Shown one piece after another: positions 55,101 to 62,548 of a stretch of 64,000 nt of DNA. The DNA is from Rhizobium sp. Its GTDB lineage: Bacteria; Pseudomonadota; Alphaproteobacteria; Rhizobiales; Rhizobiaceae. The notes under the pieces are model-generated. The model was given only the letters and a program-made list of their open reading frames with translations, had not been told where the DNA came from and did no database searches. The stretch is from contig DPXQ01000085.1 in NCBI GenBank assembly GCA_003527225.1, positions 25,175-89,174 of the forward strand, read 5' to 3'. How positions within the stretch are numbered: the first letter of the stretch is position 1; each line of letters opens with the position of its first letter. Made by a program: the position numbers and the translations under genes.

Positions 55101-56902
55101 TCCATGTCGTGCAGGACTACGAGACCTTCGGCATCGCCGCGTCGTTGAACATGTATATCGAATGTGCGCTCACTGATGACGCGGAAGCCGAGATTTTCCA
55201 GAAGCGGCACGCGACGCGATAGCGGTAGATGGTCGCCGGCGTGAAAGATCTTGAGGTAGAGAAGGCTGCCTCTTTCTGACGGCTGCTCATGGAAGGCGAT
55301 GCTGACCGGATCGCCTTTGAGGCAGGCATTGATGTGCTTGAGGTCGGAAACGGCTTCTTCAGGCGGGAAGGCCTCCTGATATGCCTGGCTCACCGAGATA
55401 GCCGGTGCCTCCGGGCCGGCAAGAGCAGAGAAGCGATCTGTCCAGCGTGCAGTGATTTCCCGGACGGCCTCTTCAAGACGCGCCTGGGGGATCCTTGGCG
55501 TCTTGCCCTCCGAGCGCCCGATAATAATATGGACACGTGCCACTCCGCCTTCGGGAAAGGCCGGGTAGTAGGCTGAAACGTGACCGTCATAGGCGGTCTT
55601 GAAAAAGTCGCCAATCTTTTCGCGGATAGCGGAATTATAGTCTTCGCGTGGGACATAGACGATCAGCGAAACGAACCTGTCAAAATGATCGATACGCGGC
55701 AGAACCCGCACGCGCGGCCTCTCCGAGAGATCGTTGATCTGCTCGCAGAACTTCGTGAGCAAGTCGGCATCAATCTGGAAGAGATCGTCACGCGGATAGG
55801 ATTCGAGCGTGTTCTGTAGCATCCGGCCTGAGTGGCTTTGGGGATCGAATCCGAATTGGGTGATGACTTTCTCGATCTTGGCCCTCAGAAGCGGGATCTG
55901 GCTGACGGAGCGGGTGTAGGCAGTTGAAGTGAACAGACCGACGATCCGCAGTTCGCCGACAACCCTGCCCTCGGCGTCGAATCGCTTCACACCGACATAG
56001 TCCATATAGGCGCGGCGATGGACGATGGACTTGACGTTCGCTTTGGTGACGATGAGATATTCGGGCCCTTGCAGGAAGGCGAGGATTTCAGGTGTCGTGG
56101 TGACGGCGTTTTTCCCCTGGCGCAATACAAGCACGTCCGGATCAGACAGGATGCCGAGTCCACGGCCCTCGCCGCGCTCCAGCTTCGCGTCGGGACCGGT
56201 ACCCGAGTAGATGTATTCCCGCATCCCGAGGAAGGTAAAATTGTCGTTTCTCAGCCAATCGAGGAAGGCAAGTGCTTCGTCGCGGTCGGCCCTGCCGCGA
56301 CCCGGAGCAAGGGTTTGAAGCTCCAGCATCGAGGTTTCAAGGATGGCGAGCATCGGCTTCCAGTCCGCCGCCGTCAGTTGTACCTGCTCAAGGACAGTCC
56401 TCAATTGTGCTTCGAGCGCGGTGGCCTGGTCATGGCTCAACGGTGCGAGATGGAGTTGGATGTAACTTACCCGATGGGCGGGATCGCCCGCGGTGTCGGG
56501 CTTGAAAAGCTGCACGTCCTTGCCCGGCTCGGCAACGAGGATCGGGTGGATGGCCAGATGGATGTCACGATAGAGGCTCGTTACTTCGCCCATGACGGAG
56601 TCGTAGAGAAATGGCTTGTTGCGATCCACGATGGACAGCACACTGGCGGGGTTGCCGGAGTGGTCGACACCGGGAATGGCAGCGATCGAAATCCTTGGTC
56701 CCTCGCGATCCCAGGCGGTGAGGTCGGCGGCAGCCCGGATCGCCGAGAGAGCGAGCATTTCCGGTGTGTAATTATTCATATCGTCATTGCTTGCACGCCC
56801 AAACAGCAAGGCGGGCTCGATGAAGGGCTTGCCGCTTGCCAGCGCTATCTGACGGGTCTTTTCCCACTGCTGGTCCCGCTTCGACTTCCTATCTGCGACC
56901 AT
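52115..56902 (-). CDS. Giant NAD-dependent glutamate dehydrogenase (GDH-180 type)
   Basis: 1595 residues. The large class with N-terminal ACT-like regulatory regions and a central catalytic domain (KGGFFPKQLP with the active lysine region, SAGYDHKKMGITARGAWEAV, GVGDMSGDVFGNGMLLS, EGANLGVTQRGRIAYA). It deaminates glutamate to 2-oxoglutarate; in Caulobacter the homologue GdhZ also affects division. The ATG at 56902 has GGAGGAG about ten bases upstream and begins MVADRKSKRD; the 66 codons before it are not conserved. GC-rich antisense frames across the gene are shadows. Confidence 0.96.
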   Translation of the reverse strand: MVADRKSKRDQQWEKTRQIALASGKPFIEPALLFGRASNDDMNNYTPEMLALSAIRAAADLTAWDREGPRISIAAIPGVDHSGNPASVLSIVDRNKPFLYDSVMGEVTSLYRDIHLAIHPILVAEPGKDVQLFKPDTAGDPAHRVSYIQLHLAPLSHDQATALEAQLRTVLEQVQLTAADWKPMLAILETSMLELQTLAPGRGRADRDEALAFLDWLRNDNFTFLGMREYIYSGTGPDAKLERGEGRGLGILSDPDVLVLRQGKNAVTTTPEILAFLQGPEYLIVTKANVKSIVHRRAYMDYVGVKRFDAEGRVVGELRIVGLFTSTAYTRSVSQIPLLRAKIEKVITQFGFDPQSHSGRMLQNTLESYPRDDLFQIDADLLTKFCEQINDLSERPRVRVLPRIDHFDRFVSLIVYVPREDYNSAIREKIGDFFKTAYDGHVSAYYPAFPEGGVARVHIIIGRSEGKTPRIPQARLEEAVREITARWTDRFSALAGPEAPAISVSQAYQEAFPPEEAVSDLKHINACLKGDPVSIAFHEQPSERGSLLYLKIFHAGDHLPLSRRVPLLENLGFRVISERTFDIHVQRRGDAEGLVVLHDMELEVQGANSFEIASQGAFVEDAFREAFNGVIDNDSFNRLVLSAGLTAREVTVLRAYAAYLRQCGIVYSRNHIADTLNKYPEIATAIFQLFHGTFEPGIADKTRHRKLADCRRTLETALVSVPSIDEDRILRRYVNAVDATLRTNFFQKAPDGNPRPMLAFKFDPHRLDELPEPRPFREIFVYGVEVEGVHLRFGKVARGGLRWSDRAQDYRTEVLGLVKAQQVKNAVIVPVGAKGGFFPKQLPVGGSRDEYLNAGKEAYKTYVTTLLSITDNIEAGQVVPPPDTVRLDEDDPYFVVAADKGTATFSDTANALARSAGFWLDDAFASGGSAGYDHKKMGITARGAWEAVKRHFREMNIDIQTTPFTVSGVGDMSGDVFGNGMLLSDKIRLIAAFDHRNIFIDPDPNMDISFAERKRLFALPRSSWQDYDRKALSEGAMIISRTVKSVTLTAEAAAAIGIGKTSATPFEIMSAILKMPVDLLWFGGIGTYVKAAGEADTDVGDRANDPIRVTASEVQAKVIGEGANLGVTQRGRIAYALNGGRVNSDAIDNSAGVNSSDVEVNIKIALAPAVADKRLSMAKRDRLLSDMTDEVASLVLRNNYLQSLAISLTERKGARNREELSRLMTTLESAGKLNRRVETLPDDHALAERYADGRSLTRPEIGVLLSYAKIVLFDALVASDLPDDPYCASALSTYFPAKMRKAYASDIAGHRLHREIISTVLANHVINRGGPAFVVTTADATGVLPADVVKAALLVRDGLELTDIWTRIDALDARISGEVQNRLYAAVGDVYTGVTQLLIETGMAAGNMADALGRLKSTVKALRQAFGSALPEELRQTLAQRTAELLQAGVPEDLADEVVRLSTLLLVPEIMQIAGQTGAALSRAVAGYFVVSEAFRIDRVLATANRVTTADHYDSLSLTRSIHQIGAARRDIVIKALSRYPQERHPVGAWRAADQLRVERLEGELVALTESGEPSLSKIAVAAGLLTDLAHERTR

Positions 56903-57084
56903 TGCGCACGCTCCTCCTTGGCACCGTTGATCATTTCGTCCAAATGATCTCGAAAGTGGTCTGTTTAATAGTGTATTGGTTGAGAATTGACATACAAAAC
57001 CCCTTTCATGGCGCCAATCGCGCCGGATATTGACAATGTCGCGCCAAAAACGAGTAAAAGCACAGCCGAAATGGAATTTTGGAT

Positions 57085-57963
57085 ATGACCGATAGAACAC
57101 CGGGCGCAGTCGTTGTCATCTCGAGCCATGTCGTGCGCGGTTCGGTCGGCAATCGGGCCGCCGTTTTCGCGTTGGAGACCCTTGGCTTCCCAGTTTGGGC
57201 TCTACCGACGATCGTTTTGCCCTGGCATCCCGGTCATGGACCGGCAACGCGGCTCACATTTCCCGAGACCGACTTCGACAGCGTGATCGACGACCTGATC
57301 GGCGCTCCTTGGATTTCGGAAGTGAGAGCCGTGCTCACGGGTTATTTCGGGAACGCGGCGCAGACGCGTTCGTTGGCTCGCCTGGTTTCCGCCCTGAAGG
57401 AAAGAAACCCGGACCTGCTTTATGTCTGCGATCCCGTGATGGGTGATGTCGGTGGTCTCTATGTCCCTGAGGAAACCGCGGCCGGTATTCGCGATAACTT
57501 GATACCGCTCGCCTCGGTCGCAACGCCCAATCGCTTCGAGCTCGGCTGGATGGTCGGCGCCGAGCTTAACAGCAACAGCGACATCATGGATGCCGCAGTG
57601 TCGCTGGGACCCTCACGGATGCTGGTGACATCGGCGATTCCCATGATGGCGGGTGGAACCGGCAACCTGCTTCTCACAGGTCGTCATTCACTGCTCGCGG
57701 AGCATCGCCTTATCGACAGTCCGCCCAACGGCCTGGGAGATCTTTTGGCTGCCGTCTTTCTCGGGCGGCTTCTGGTCGGCATGCCCGACGAACGCGCCCT
57801 GCAACTTGCGACCGCCAGTGTCTATGAGATCCTGGCAAGGACGACAAAGCGAGGGAGCGATGAACTGATGTTGGAGAGCGAGGCGTCGAGCCTCTCGACG
57901 CCGATGGCGCTTGTCCAGATGCGCAGATTGATGCATCCCTCACAAAGGCCGAAACGTCCCTGA
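57085..57963 (+). CDS. pdxY: Pyridoxal kinase
   Basis: 292 residues of the ribokinase fold. VVVISSHVVRGSVGNRAAVFALETLG at the N-terminus, VCDPVMGD in the middle and the anion-hole motif NGLGDLLAAVFLGRLL at the C-terminus match PdxY. Phosphorylates pyridoxal in the salvage of vitamin B6. ATG at 57085 is preferred to the TTG two codons upstream. It diverges from glutamate dehydrogenase. Confidence 0.92.
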   Translation: MTDRTPGAVVVISSHVVRGSVGNRAAVFALETLGFPVWALPTIVLPWHPGHGPATRLTFPETDFDSVIDDLIGAPWISEVRAVLTGYFGNAAQTRSLARLVSALKERNPDLLYVCDPVMGDVGGLYVPEETAAGIRDNLIPLASVATPNRFELGWMVGAELNSNSDIMDAAVSLGPSRMLVTSAIPMMAGGTGNLLLTGRHSLLAEHRLIDSPPNGLGDLLAAVFLGRLLVGMPDERALQLATASVYEILARTTKRGSDELMLESEASSLSTPMALVQMRRLMHPSQRPKRP

Positions 57964-58076
57964 CGCACGCCATCTTCCTGATCACAGCGTCTGGGTCCAA
58001 AGCGACACGGATTCCCTTCTTGAGAAACTTCAGACAGGTAGTTGCCACGAAGGCGCTGCCGCTATAATTCAGGGCC

Positions 58077-58718
58077 ATGCAGCATTTTCCTGACTCCCTT
58101 GTTGCCGGTTATCGTAATTTTATGGCCGGGCGCTATACCGACGAGCGCGAGCGCTATCGCGTGTTGGCTGAAAACGGCCAGAAGCCCCACACCCTCGTGA
58201 TCGCCTGCTGCGATTCACGAGCCGCGCCCGAGACGATTTTCGACGCTGGCCCCGGTGAACTGTTCGTCGCGCGCAATGTTGCAAACATGGTTCCGCCCTA
58301 TGAGCCGGACGGACACTATCACGCGACGTCGGCGGCACTCGAATTCGCTGTGCAGGCGCTTCGGGTGCGTGACATCATCGTGATGGGTCACGGACGTTGC
58401 GGCGGAATCCGCGCTGCTCTCGATCCGAGCGCCGAGCCGCTTTCGCCCGGCGATTTCATTGGCAAGTGGATGGGGCTCCTGAGGCCTGCGGCAGAGCAAA
58501 TCCAGAGTAATTCGATCATGACCGCAACAGAGCGACAAACCGCCCTTGAACGCATCTCGATCCGTAACTCGATCTCCAATCTGAGAACATTTCCCTGCGT
58601 GAAAATCCTTGAGGAGCGCGGCAAGCTCAATATTCACGGGGCATGGTTCGATATCGCCAACGGCGAGTTGTGGATCATGGATCGTGAGACGCGCGACTTC
58701 ACACGTCTCGACGTTTGA
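58077..58718 (+). CDS. Beta-class carbonic anhydrase
   Basis: 213 residues. Zinc ligands C45, H105 and C108 are visible in ACCDSRAAPE and GHGRCGGIRA, with the D46-R48 dyad, and ARNVANMVPPY is a further signature. Interconverts carbon dioxide and bicarbonate in the cytoplasm. It lies 113 bp after pdxY and converges on a lytic transglycosylase gene. Confidence 0.95.
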   Translation: MQHFPDSLVAGYRNFMAGRYTDERERYRVLAENGQKPHTLVIACCDSRAAPETIFDAGPGELFVARNVANMVPPYEPDGHYHATSAALEFAVQALRVRDIIVMGHGRCGGIRAALDPSAEPLSPGDFIGKWMGLLRPAAEQIQSNSIMTATERQTALERISIRNSISNLRTFPCVKILEERGKLNIHGAWFDIANGELWIMDRETRDFTRLDV

Positions 58719-58740
58719 AGCACAGGGGCTTGGCGACGGC

Positions 58741-59562
58741 CTACTGGCCGTCGATCTGCGCGCCGATATAAGCGATCGCCTGTTGGTAGACTGAAGCGGC
58801 ATTCCATCCCTGAAGCGCCCCGTAGTTCGCCTGCCCCGGCTGATAGCCGGCGCCTGGCCGCCAGCCATGGCCGCGCAGAAAATTGGCTGTCGATGACAAG
58901 GCATCGGCCCTGGAGCCGACGAGGTTAATGCGCCCGTCCCTGTCGCCATCGACACCGAAACGCACCACATTGCGCGGAAGAAACTGAGTCTGGCCAATCT
59001 CGCCATGGGCTGCACCACGCGCGTTGATCGACAGCGATCCGTTGGCGACAAGCTGCAGCGCGGCATAGAACTGGTCGGTAAAGTAGTCCGTCCTGCGACA
59101 GTCATAGGCGAGCGTGGCGACAGCGGAGAGGATGTGCTCGTTGCCCATGTAGGAGCCGAAACCGGTTTCCATGCCCCAGATCGCGATAAGAGGACCGGCC
59201 GGAACGCCGTAGCGCTGTTCGATCCTTGCAAACAGCGCGGCATTGTTCTTTTTCATGCTCTTGCCGCGCGATATGATCGTCGCACCGCCACGTTTCTGCA
59301 TGAATTGATTGAAGGACAACTTGAAACTCTTCTGACCGCGGTCCGCACGAATCGTGGCGGTATTGTAAGACACGCTCGCAAATACCTGGTCGAGCACTCT
59401 GGCGCTTACACCGCGGCCCGCCGCTTCTTTCTTGAATTGTGTTGCCCAGTTGGAGAAGCCGGCTGAGGTATTGCCACATTGAGCGGCACTAGCGATGCTG
59501 GCCGTCCCGGCAAGAGCCGCGGTTACCAGAAAAGCTGCCGCTATAAACTTCGAAACTCGCAT
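58741..59562 (-). CDS. Periplasmic lytic murein transglycosylase (MltB-like, family 3)
   Basis: 273 residues with a clear signal peptide (RVSKFIAAAFLVTAALAGTASIASAA). The catalytic segment AIWGMETGFGSYMGN carries the glutamate, and GAAHGEIGQTQFLPRNVVRFGVDGDRDGRINL is typical of the family. Cleaves peptidoglycan. The ATG at 59562 gives the signal peptide; the longer frame to 59628 puts 22 hydrophilic residues in front and is rejected. A hairpin covers its stop codon. Confidence 0.92.
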   Translation of the reverse strand: MRVSKFIAAAFLVTAALAGTASIASAAQCGNTSAGFSNWATQFKKEAAGRGVSARVLDQVFASVSYNTATIRADRGQKSFKLSFNQFMQKRGGATIISRGKSMKKNNAALFARIEQRYGVPAGPLIAIWGMETGFGSYMGNEHILSAVATLAYDCRRTDYFTDQFYAALQLVANGSLSINARGAAHGEIGQTQFLPRNVVRFGVDGDRDGRINLVGSRADALSSTANFLRGHGWRPGAGYQPGQANYGALQGWNAASVYQQAIAYIGAQIDGQ

Positions 59563-59749
59563 CGATACCTCGTATTCGGCGTTTTGGACTTTACCTAGGA
59601 ACATGCCAGCGCTGACTGATTCTGTCACGCGGTAGTTTAGTATTTCAGGGCTGCTTTGAAATCCGCATTCAGGGACGCGGATTGCGGCGTGGAACGTGGT
59701 CCCGATGTCGTCGGCAGCGACGCCGGGACCCTGTCACATTCCGCTTAAC

Positions 59750-60784
59750 TCAGGCTGCAAGCTTCTTGGGCTTGATCAGACCGCGATTGATGAGCAATTC
59801 CGCGATCTGGACGGCGTTCAAAGCAGCGCCCTTGCGCAAATTGTCGGAGACGATCCACATGTTGAGCCCGTTCTCGACGGTCGCATCCTCGCGGATGCGC
59901 GAAATGAAGGTTGCATCTTCACCAGCGCATTCATAGGGCGTGATGTAGCCACCGTTCTCATGCTTGTCGATGACCAGACAACCCGGTGCTTCGCGCAGGA
60001 TCTCGCGGGCCTGGTCTGCGCTGATCTCGTTTTCGAACTCGATATTGACCGATTCCGAATGGCCAATGAAGACCGGAACACGCACGGCGGTGCAGGTTAC
60101 CTTGATCTTCGGGTCGAGCATCTTCTTGGTTTCAGCCAGAACTTTCCACTCTTCCTTCGTGTAGCCGTCTTCCATGAAGCTATCGATGTGCGGAATGACG
60201 TTGAACGCGATGCGCTTGGTGAACTTCTTCGCCTCGACCGGATCTGCGACGAATACCGCGCGGGTCTGGGTGAACAGCTCGTCCATGCCTTCCTTGCCGG
60301 CGCCTGAGACCGACTGGTAGGTTGAGACAACGACGCGCTTGATCTTGGCGAAGTCATGCAGTGGCTTCAGTGCGACGACCAACTGGGCGGTCGAGCAATT
60401 GGGATTGGCAATGATGTTGCGCTTTCTGAAGTCGGCGACCGCATCGGGGTTCACTTCCGGAACGATCAGCGGTACGTCGGCGTCGTAGCGCCAGGCGGAG
60501 GAATTGTCGATGACCACGCAGCCTTGCGCGCCGATTTTCGGCGACCACTTCTGCGAAACGGTACCGCCAGCGGACATTAGACAAATGTCGGTGTCAGAAA
60601 AGTCGTAGTTTTCGAGGTTCTGCACCTTCAGCGTCTTGTCGCCGAAAGATACTTCCGTGCCCTGCGAACGGGCGGACGCCAGCGCGACGACTTCATCGGC
60701 CGGGAATCCTCGCTCGGAGAGAATGTTGAGCATTTCACGGCCGACATTGCCGGTGGCGCCTACAACTGCAATTTTGAAACCCAT
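59750..60784 (-). CDS. asd: Aspartate-semialdehyde dehydrogenase
   Basis: 344 residues. NADP-dependent reduction of aspartyl phosphate, the branch-point step toward lysine, threonine, methionine and diaminopimelate. N-terminal AVVGATGNVGREML, catalytic C130 in NPNCSTAQLV, and the substrate-binding HIDSFMEDGYTKEEWK are intact. The ATG at 60784 follows AGCAGGAA; the frame open to 61009 lies in the leader region and is not homologous. A 229-bp leader with its own promoter and a Thr/Lys-rich peptide precedes it. Confidence 0.97.
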   Translation of the reverse strand: MGFKIAVVGATGNVGREMLNILSERGFPADEVVALASARSQGTEVSFGDKTLKVQNLENYDFSDTDICLMSAGGTVSQKWSPKIGAQGCVVIDNSSAWRYDADVPLIVPEVNPDAVADFRKRNIIANPNCSTAQLVVALKPLHDFAKIKRVVVSTYQSVSGAGKEGMDELFTQTRAVFVADPVEAKKFTKRIAFNVIPHIDSFMEDGYTKEEWKVLAETKKMLDPKIKVTCTAVRVPVFIGHSESVNIEFENEISADQAREILREAPGCLVIDKHENGGYITPYECAGEDATFISRIREDATVENGLNMWIVSDNLRKGAALNAVQIAELLINRGLIKPKKLAA

Positions 60785-60791
60785 ATTTCCT

Positions 60792-60879
60792 GCTCTCTTT
60801 CTTTCTCTCCGCGGCTGGTGAGGGGAAAGCCGCGTGGTGCGCGAACCTTCCTCGTCCCCGGCCGTGCCGGGGAGAGAGC
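60792..60879 (-). promoter_or_regulatory. Possible attenuator or RBS-sequestering structures between leader peptide and asd
   Basis: In the minus-strand RNA a 6-bp stem CCCCGG / CCGGGG lies at 60856-60872 and a 6-bp stem GCGGCT / AGCCGC at 60811-60833. Alternatively GCTCTCT (60873-60879) can pair with AGAGAGC (60792-60798), which lies directly before the asd Shine-Dalgarno. No T run follows any stem, so control of translation is as likely as transcription termination. Confidence 0.4.
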
Positions 60880-60893
60880 GGGGGCCAGAGACG

Positions 60894-61013
60894 TCAGACG
60901 GTTTTGGTCGTCGTTTTGGCCTTGGTCGTGGATGAAAAGGAAACGCACACGTCCGCCCCGGCGTAAAACGCCCGGCGAATGTCTTCACCAATGGAAGAGC
61001 CGAGAACACGCAT
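60894..61013 (-). CDS. Candidate Thr/Lys leader peptide controlling asd
   Basis: 39 codons, ATG to TGA, ending STTKAKTTTKTV: six threonine and three lysine codons within the last eleven. AAAGGAAA lies six bases before the ATG. The stop is 109 bp before the asd ATG. Since Asd leads to threonine and lysine, this resembles leader peptides of attenuation systems such as thrL in Escherichia coli. The first half (MRVLGSSIGEDIRRAFYAGA) is ordinary and may itself be conserved. It is too short for usual gene calls. Function inferred, not shown. Confidence 0.72.
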   Translation of the reverse strand: MRVLGSSIGEDIRRAFYAGADVCVSFSSTTKAKTTTKTV

Positions 61014-61036
61014 GAACGGTTTCCTTTCGAGGCGAG

Positions 61037-61065
61037 CTAATAGAAGGTTTTCCGCCGGAGTCAAG
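61037..61065 (-). promoter_or_regulatory. Sigma70-type promoter of the leader peptide-asd transcript
   Basis: On the minus strand CTTGAC (-35, 61065-61060) and TATTAG (-10, 61042-61037) are separated by exactly 17 bases, close to the rhizobial consensus CTTGAC-N17-CTATAT. The start of transcription would be near 61030, about 17 bases before the leader ATG. Confidence 0.7.
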
Positions 61066-61073
61066 GTCCAGGG

Positions 61074-61268
61074 TCAGCGGGACGGTACGCGAATGCCCGG
61101 ATCGAGCCTTCTGTGTCCGGGGATGGCCACCCAATGGTGAGCGAATTCGACGATGTGTCGCAAATTGAAGCCGCCGCCGGCGCCACAGATATAGCACAGC
61201 GGCTGGCAGCGGCGGCGGCCTGAGGCTTGTAGTTTCGACGCGATTGTGAATGATGCAAGACGAAACAC
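61074..61268 (-). CDS. Doubtful small ORF, 64 codons, upstream of the asd promoter
   Basis: Starts at GTG with GGAAGGAG about ten bases before it, ends just before the asd promoter, and encodes a basic peptide with closely spaced cysteines (RCQPLCYICGAGGG) and several histidines. I recognise no family. It may be a real small zinc-binding protein, a gene remnant or chance. The divergent GNAT gene starts 29 bp away. Confidence 0.25.
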   Translation of the reverse strand: MFRLASFTIASKLQASGRRRCQPLCYICGAGGGFNLRHIVEFAHHWVAIPGHRRLDPGIRVPSR

Positions 61269-61297
61269 GCTTCAGTCACTCCTTCCGGCGAAACCCC

Positions 61298-61855
61298 ATG
61301 TCCTTTGCCCTTCGCGATGCCGTGTCGACGGATGTTCCGTCGATTGCCGAAATCTATGCCGATGCGGTTCTGACCGGTACGGCGAGCTACGAACTTGTTC
61401 CGCCGGATGAAAGCGAGATGATGTCCCGCTTCGGCGCCATTACCGCACAGGGCTATCCTTATATTGCCGCTGTCGGATCAGGCGGCGAGTTCCTCGGATA
61501 TGCCTATGCCTCGGCTTTCCGTACCAGGCCCGCCTACCGCTGGCTCGTCGAGGATTCCATCTACTTGTCGCGCGAGGCGCGAGGAATGGGGATCGGCAAG
61601 GCGTTGTTGTTGGAGCTTGTGCGGCGCTCTACTGCTCTTGGTTTCCGGCAAATGGCCGCAGTCATTGGCGGAGCCAGTCCGGCCTCCGTGGGCCTGCACC
61701 GGGCCTGCGGGTTTGAGATGGCGGGCAAACTGACGGGAACCGGCTTCAAGCACGGGAAATGGCTGGACACCGTCCTCATGCAGCTCCCGCTCGGCCAAGG
61801 TGACAGTACCAATCCCGACGAAACCGTCTATCCTGGTACGCTTTTCACGGGTTGA
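61298..61855 (+). CDS. GNAT-family N-acetyltransferase (phosphinothricin acetyltransferase-like)
   Basis: 185 residues. FALRDAVSTDVPSIAEIYADAVLTGTASYEL at the N-terminus and the acetyl-CoA loop YLSREARGMGIGKALLLELV are typical of the PAT/YwnH-like branch, and GLHRACGFEMAGKLTGTGFKHGKW is a later signature. The substrate is uncertain (amine compounds such as phosphinothricin or methionine sulfone analogues are known for the family). ATG at 61298 is chosen from homology; no good Shine-Dalgarno is visible, and a start at 61250 or 61253 cannot be excluded. Confidence 0.88.
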   Translation: MSFALRDAVSTDVPSIAEIYADAVLTGTASYELVPPDESEMMSRFGAITAQGYPYIAAVGSGGEFLGYAYASAFRTRPAYRWLVEDSIYLSREARGMGIGKALLLELVRRSTALGFRQMAAVIGGASPASVGLHRACGFEMAGKLTGTGFKHGKWLDTVLMQLPLGQGDSTNPDETVYPGTLFTG

Positions 61856-61861
61856 GAAAAC

Positions 61862-62263
61862 TCAATCGACCACTTTGAGCGCCTTGTCGAATACCTTCAG
61901 CACCTGCTTCAGCTCATGTCCGCGCTTCAGGATCCTGCCGCTGGTGTGAATCACGGAATAGGCCCCCTGCTTGGCGGCAAGCTTCGGATCCTTCTCGATG
62001 CGATAGAGCGGCAATTCGCCCGATCGCTTGAAAACCGAGAACACTGCTTTTTCCTTCAGGTGATCGATCGCGTAGTCGCGCCATTCGCCTTCTCCGACCA
62101 TTCGTCCGTATATCCAGAGAATGGAATCGAGTTCACCGCGGTGGAAGGTGACCGGTAGGGGATCGCGGTTCTGGCGGTATTCCCGGAGATCCACGACTGA
62201 GGCTGATCGGTTGTCGTGTGTTTGGGGATCGTGGCGCTGCAAATCCGGTTGATCGGTCATCAT
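61862..62263 (-). CDS. DUF2794 family protein
   Basis: 133 residues, no membrane segment. VTFHRGELDSILWIYGRMVGEGEWRDYAIDHLKEKAVFSVFKR and LYRIEKDPKLAAKQGAYSVIHTSGRILKRGHELKQVL match the alphaproteobacterial DUF2794 family, of unknown function. Two adjacent ATGs are possible starts; GGGGAGCA lies close before them. It converges on the GNAT gene, with 6 bp between. Confidence 0.85.
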   Translation of the reverse strand: MMTDQPDLQRHDPQTHDNRSASVVDLREYRQNRDPLPVTFHRGELDSILWIYGRMVGEGEWRDYAIDHLKEKAVFSVFKRSGELPLYRIEKDPKLAAKQGAYSVIHTSGRILKRGHELKQVLKVFDKALKVVD

Positions 62264-62548
62264 TGCTCCCCGAGATCTCCTTCATGACAGATGCATGACA
62301 TTTTGCCTCAGGTCGAAGAAATTGCAAGCTGCGATCCCAAGGGCCGGGTGTCCATCCAACCTAAAGACTGGTCTTTCTCCGCTTTGCCGTATTTTGGTCA
62401 AAACAGCGCCCCAATTGCAACCGAAGCTGGTGCGACTTGATTGGCGCGGTGCGCCAAACGGTCCGGTCTAGCGCATTGACCCCTTACCCCCAGCCCCCCA
62501 ATGCTTCTAGGCCGGACCCCCCCAGATGCGCGGTTGCGCCCTTTCCCA
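62264..62548. other. Gene-free region between DUF2794 and DUF1223 genes
   Basis: 285 bp with no supportable gene. It includes the probable promoter region of the DUF2794 gene and C-rich tracts at about 62478-62524. No hairpin with a T run was seen. Confidence 0.5.

Noticed and set aside
56018..56947. 309-codon open frame antisense to the glutamate dehydrogenase start
   Set aside because: Covers conserved GDH sequence on the other strand and crosses its Shine-Dalgarno; no family resemblance.
59750..61009. Longer asd with a 75-residue N-terminal extension
   Set aside because: The extension is proline- and arginine-rich, runs antisense-independent through the leader structures, and ASD homology starts at MGFKIAVVG, behind a proper Shine-Dalgarno.
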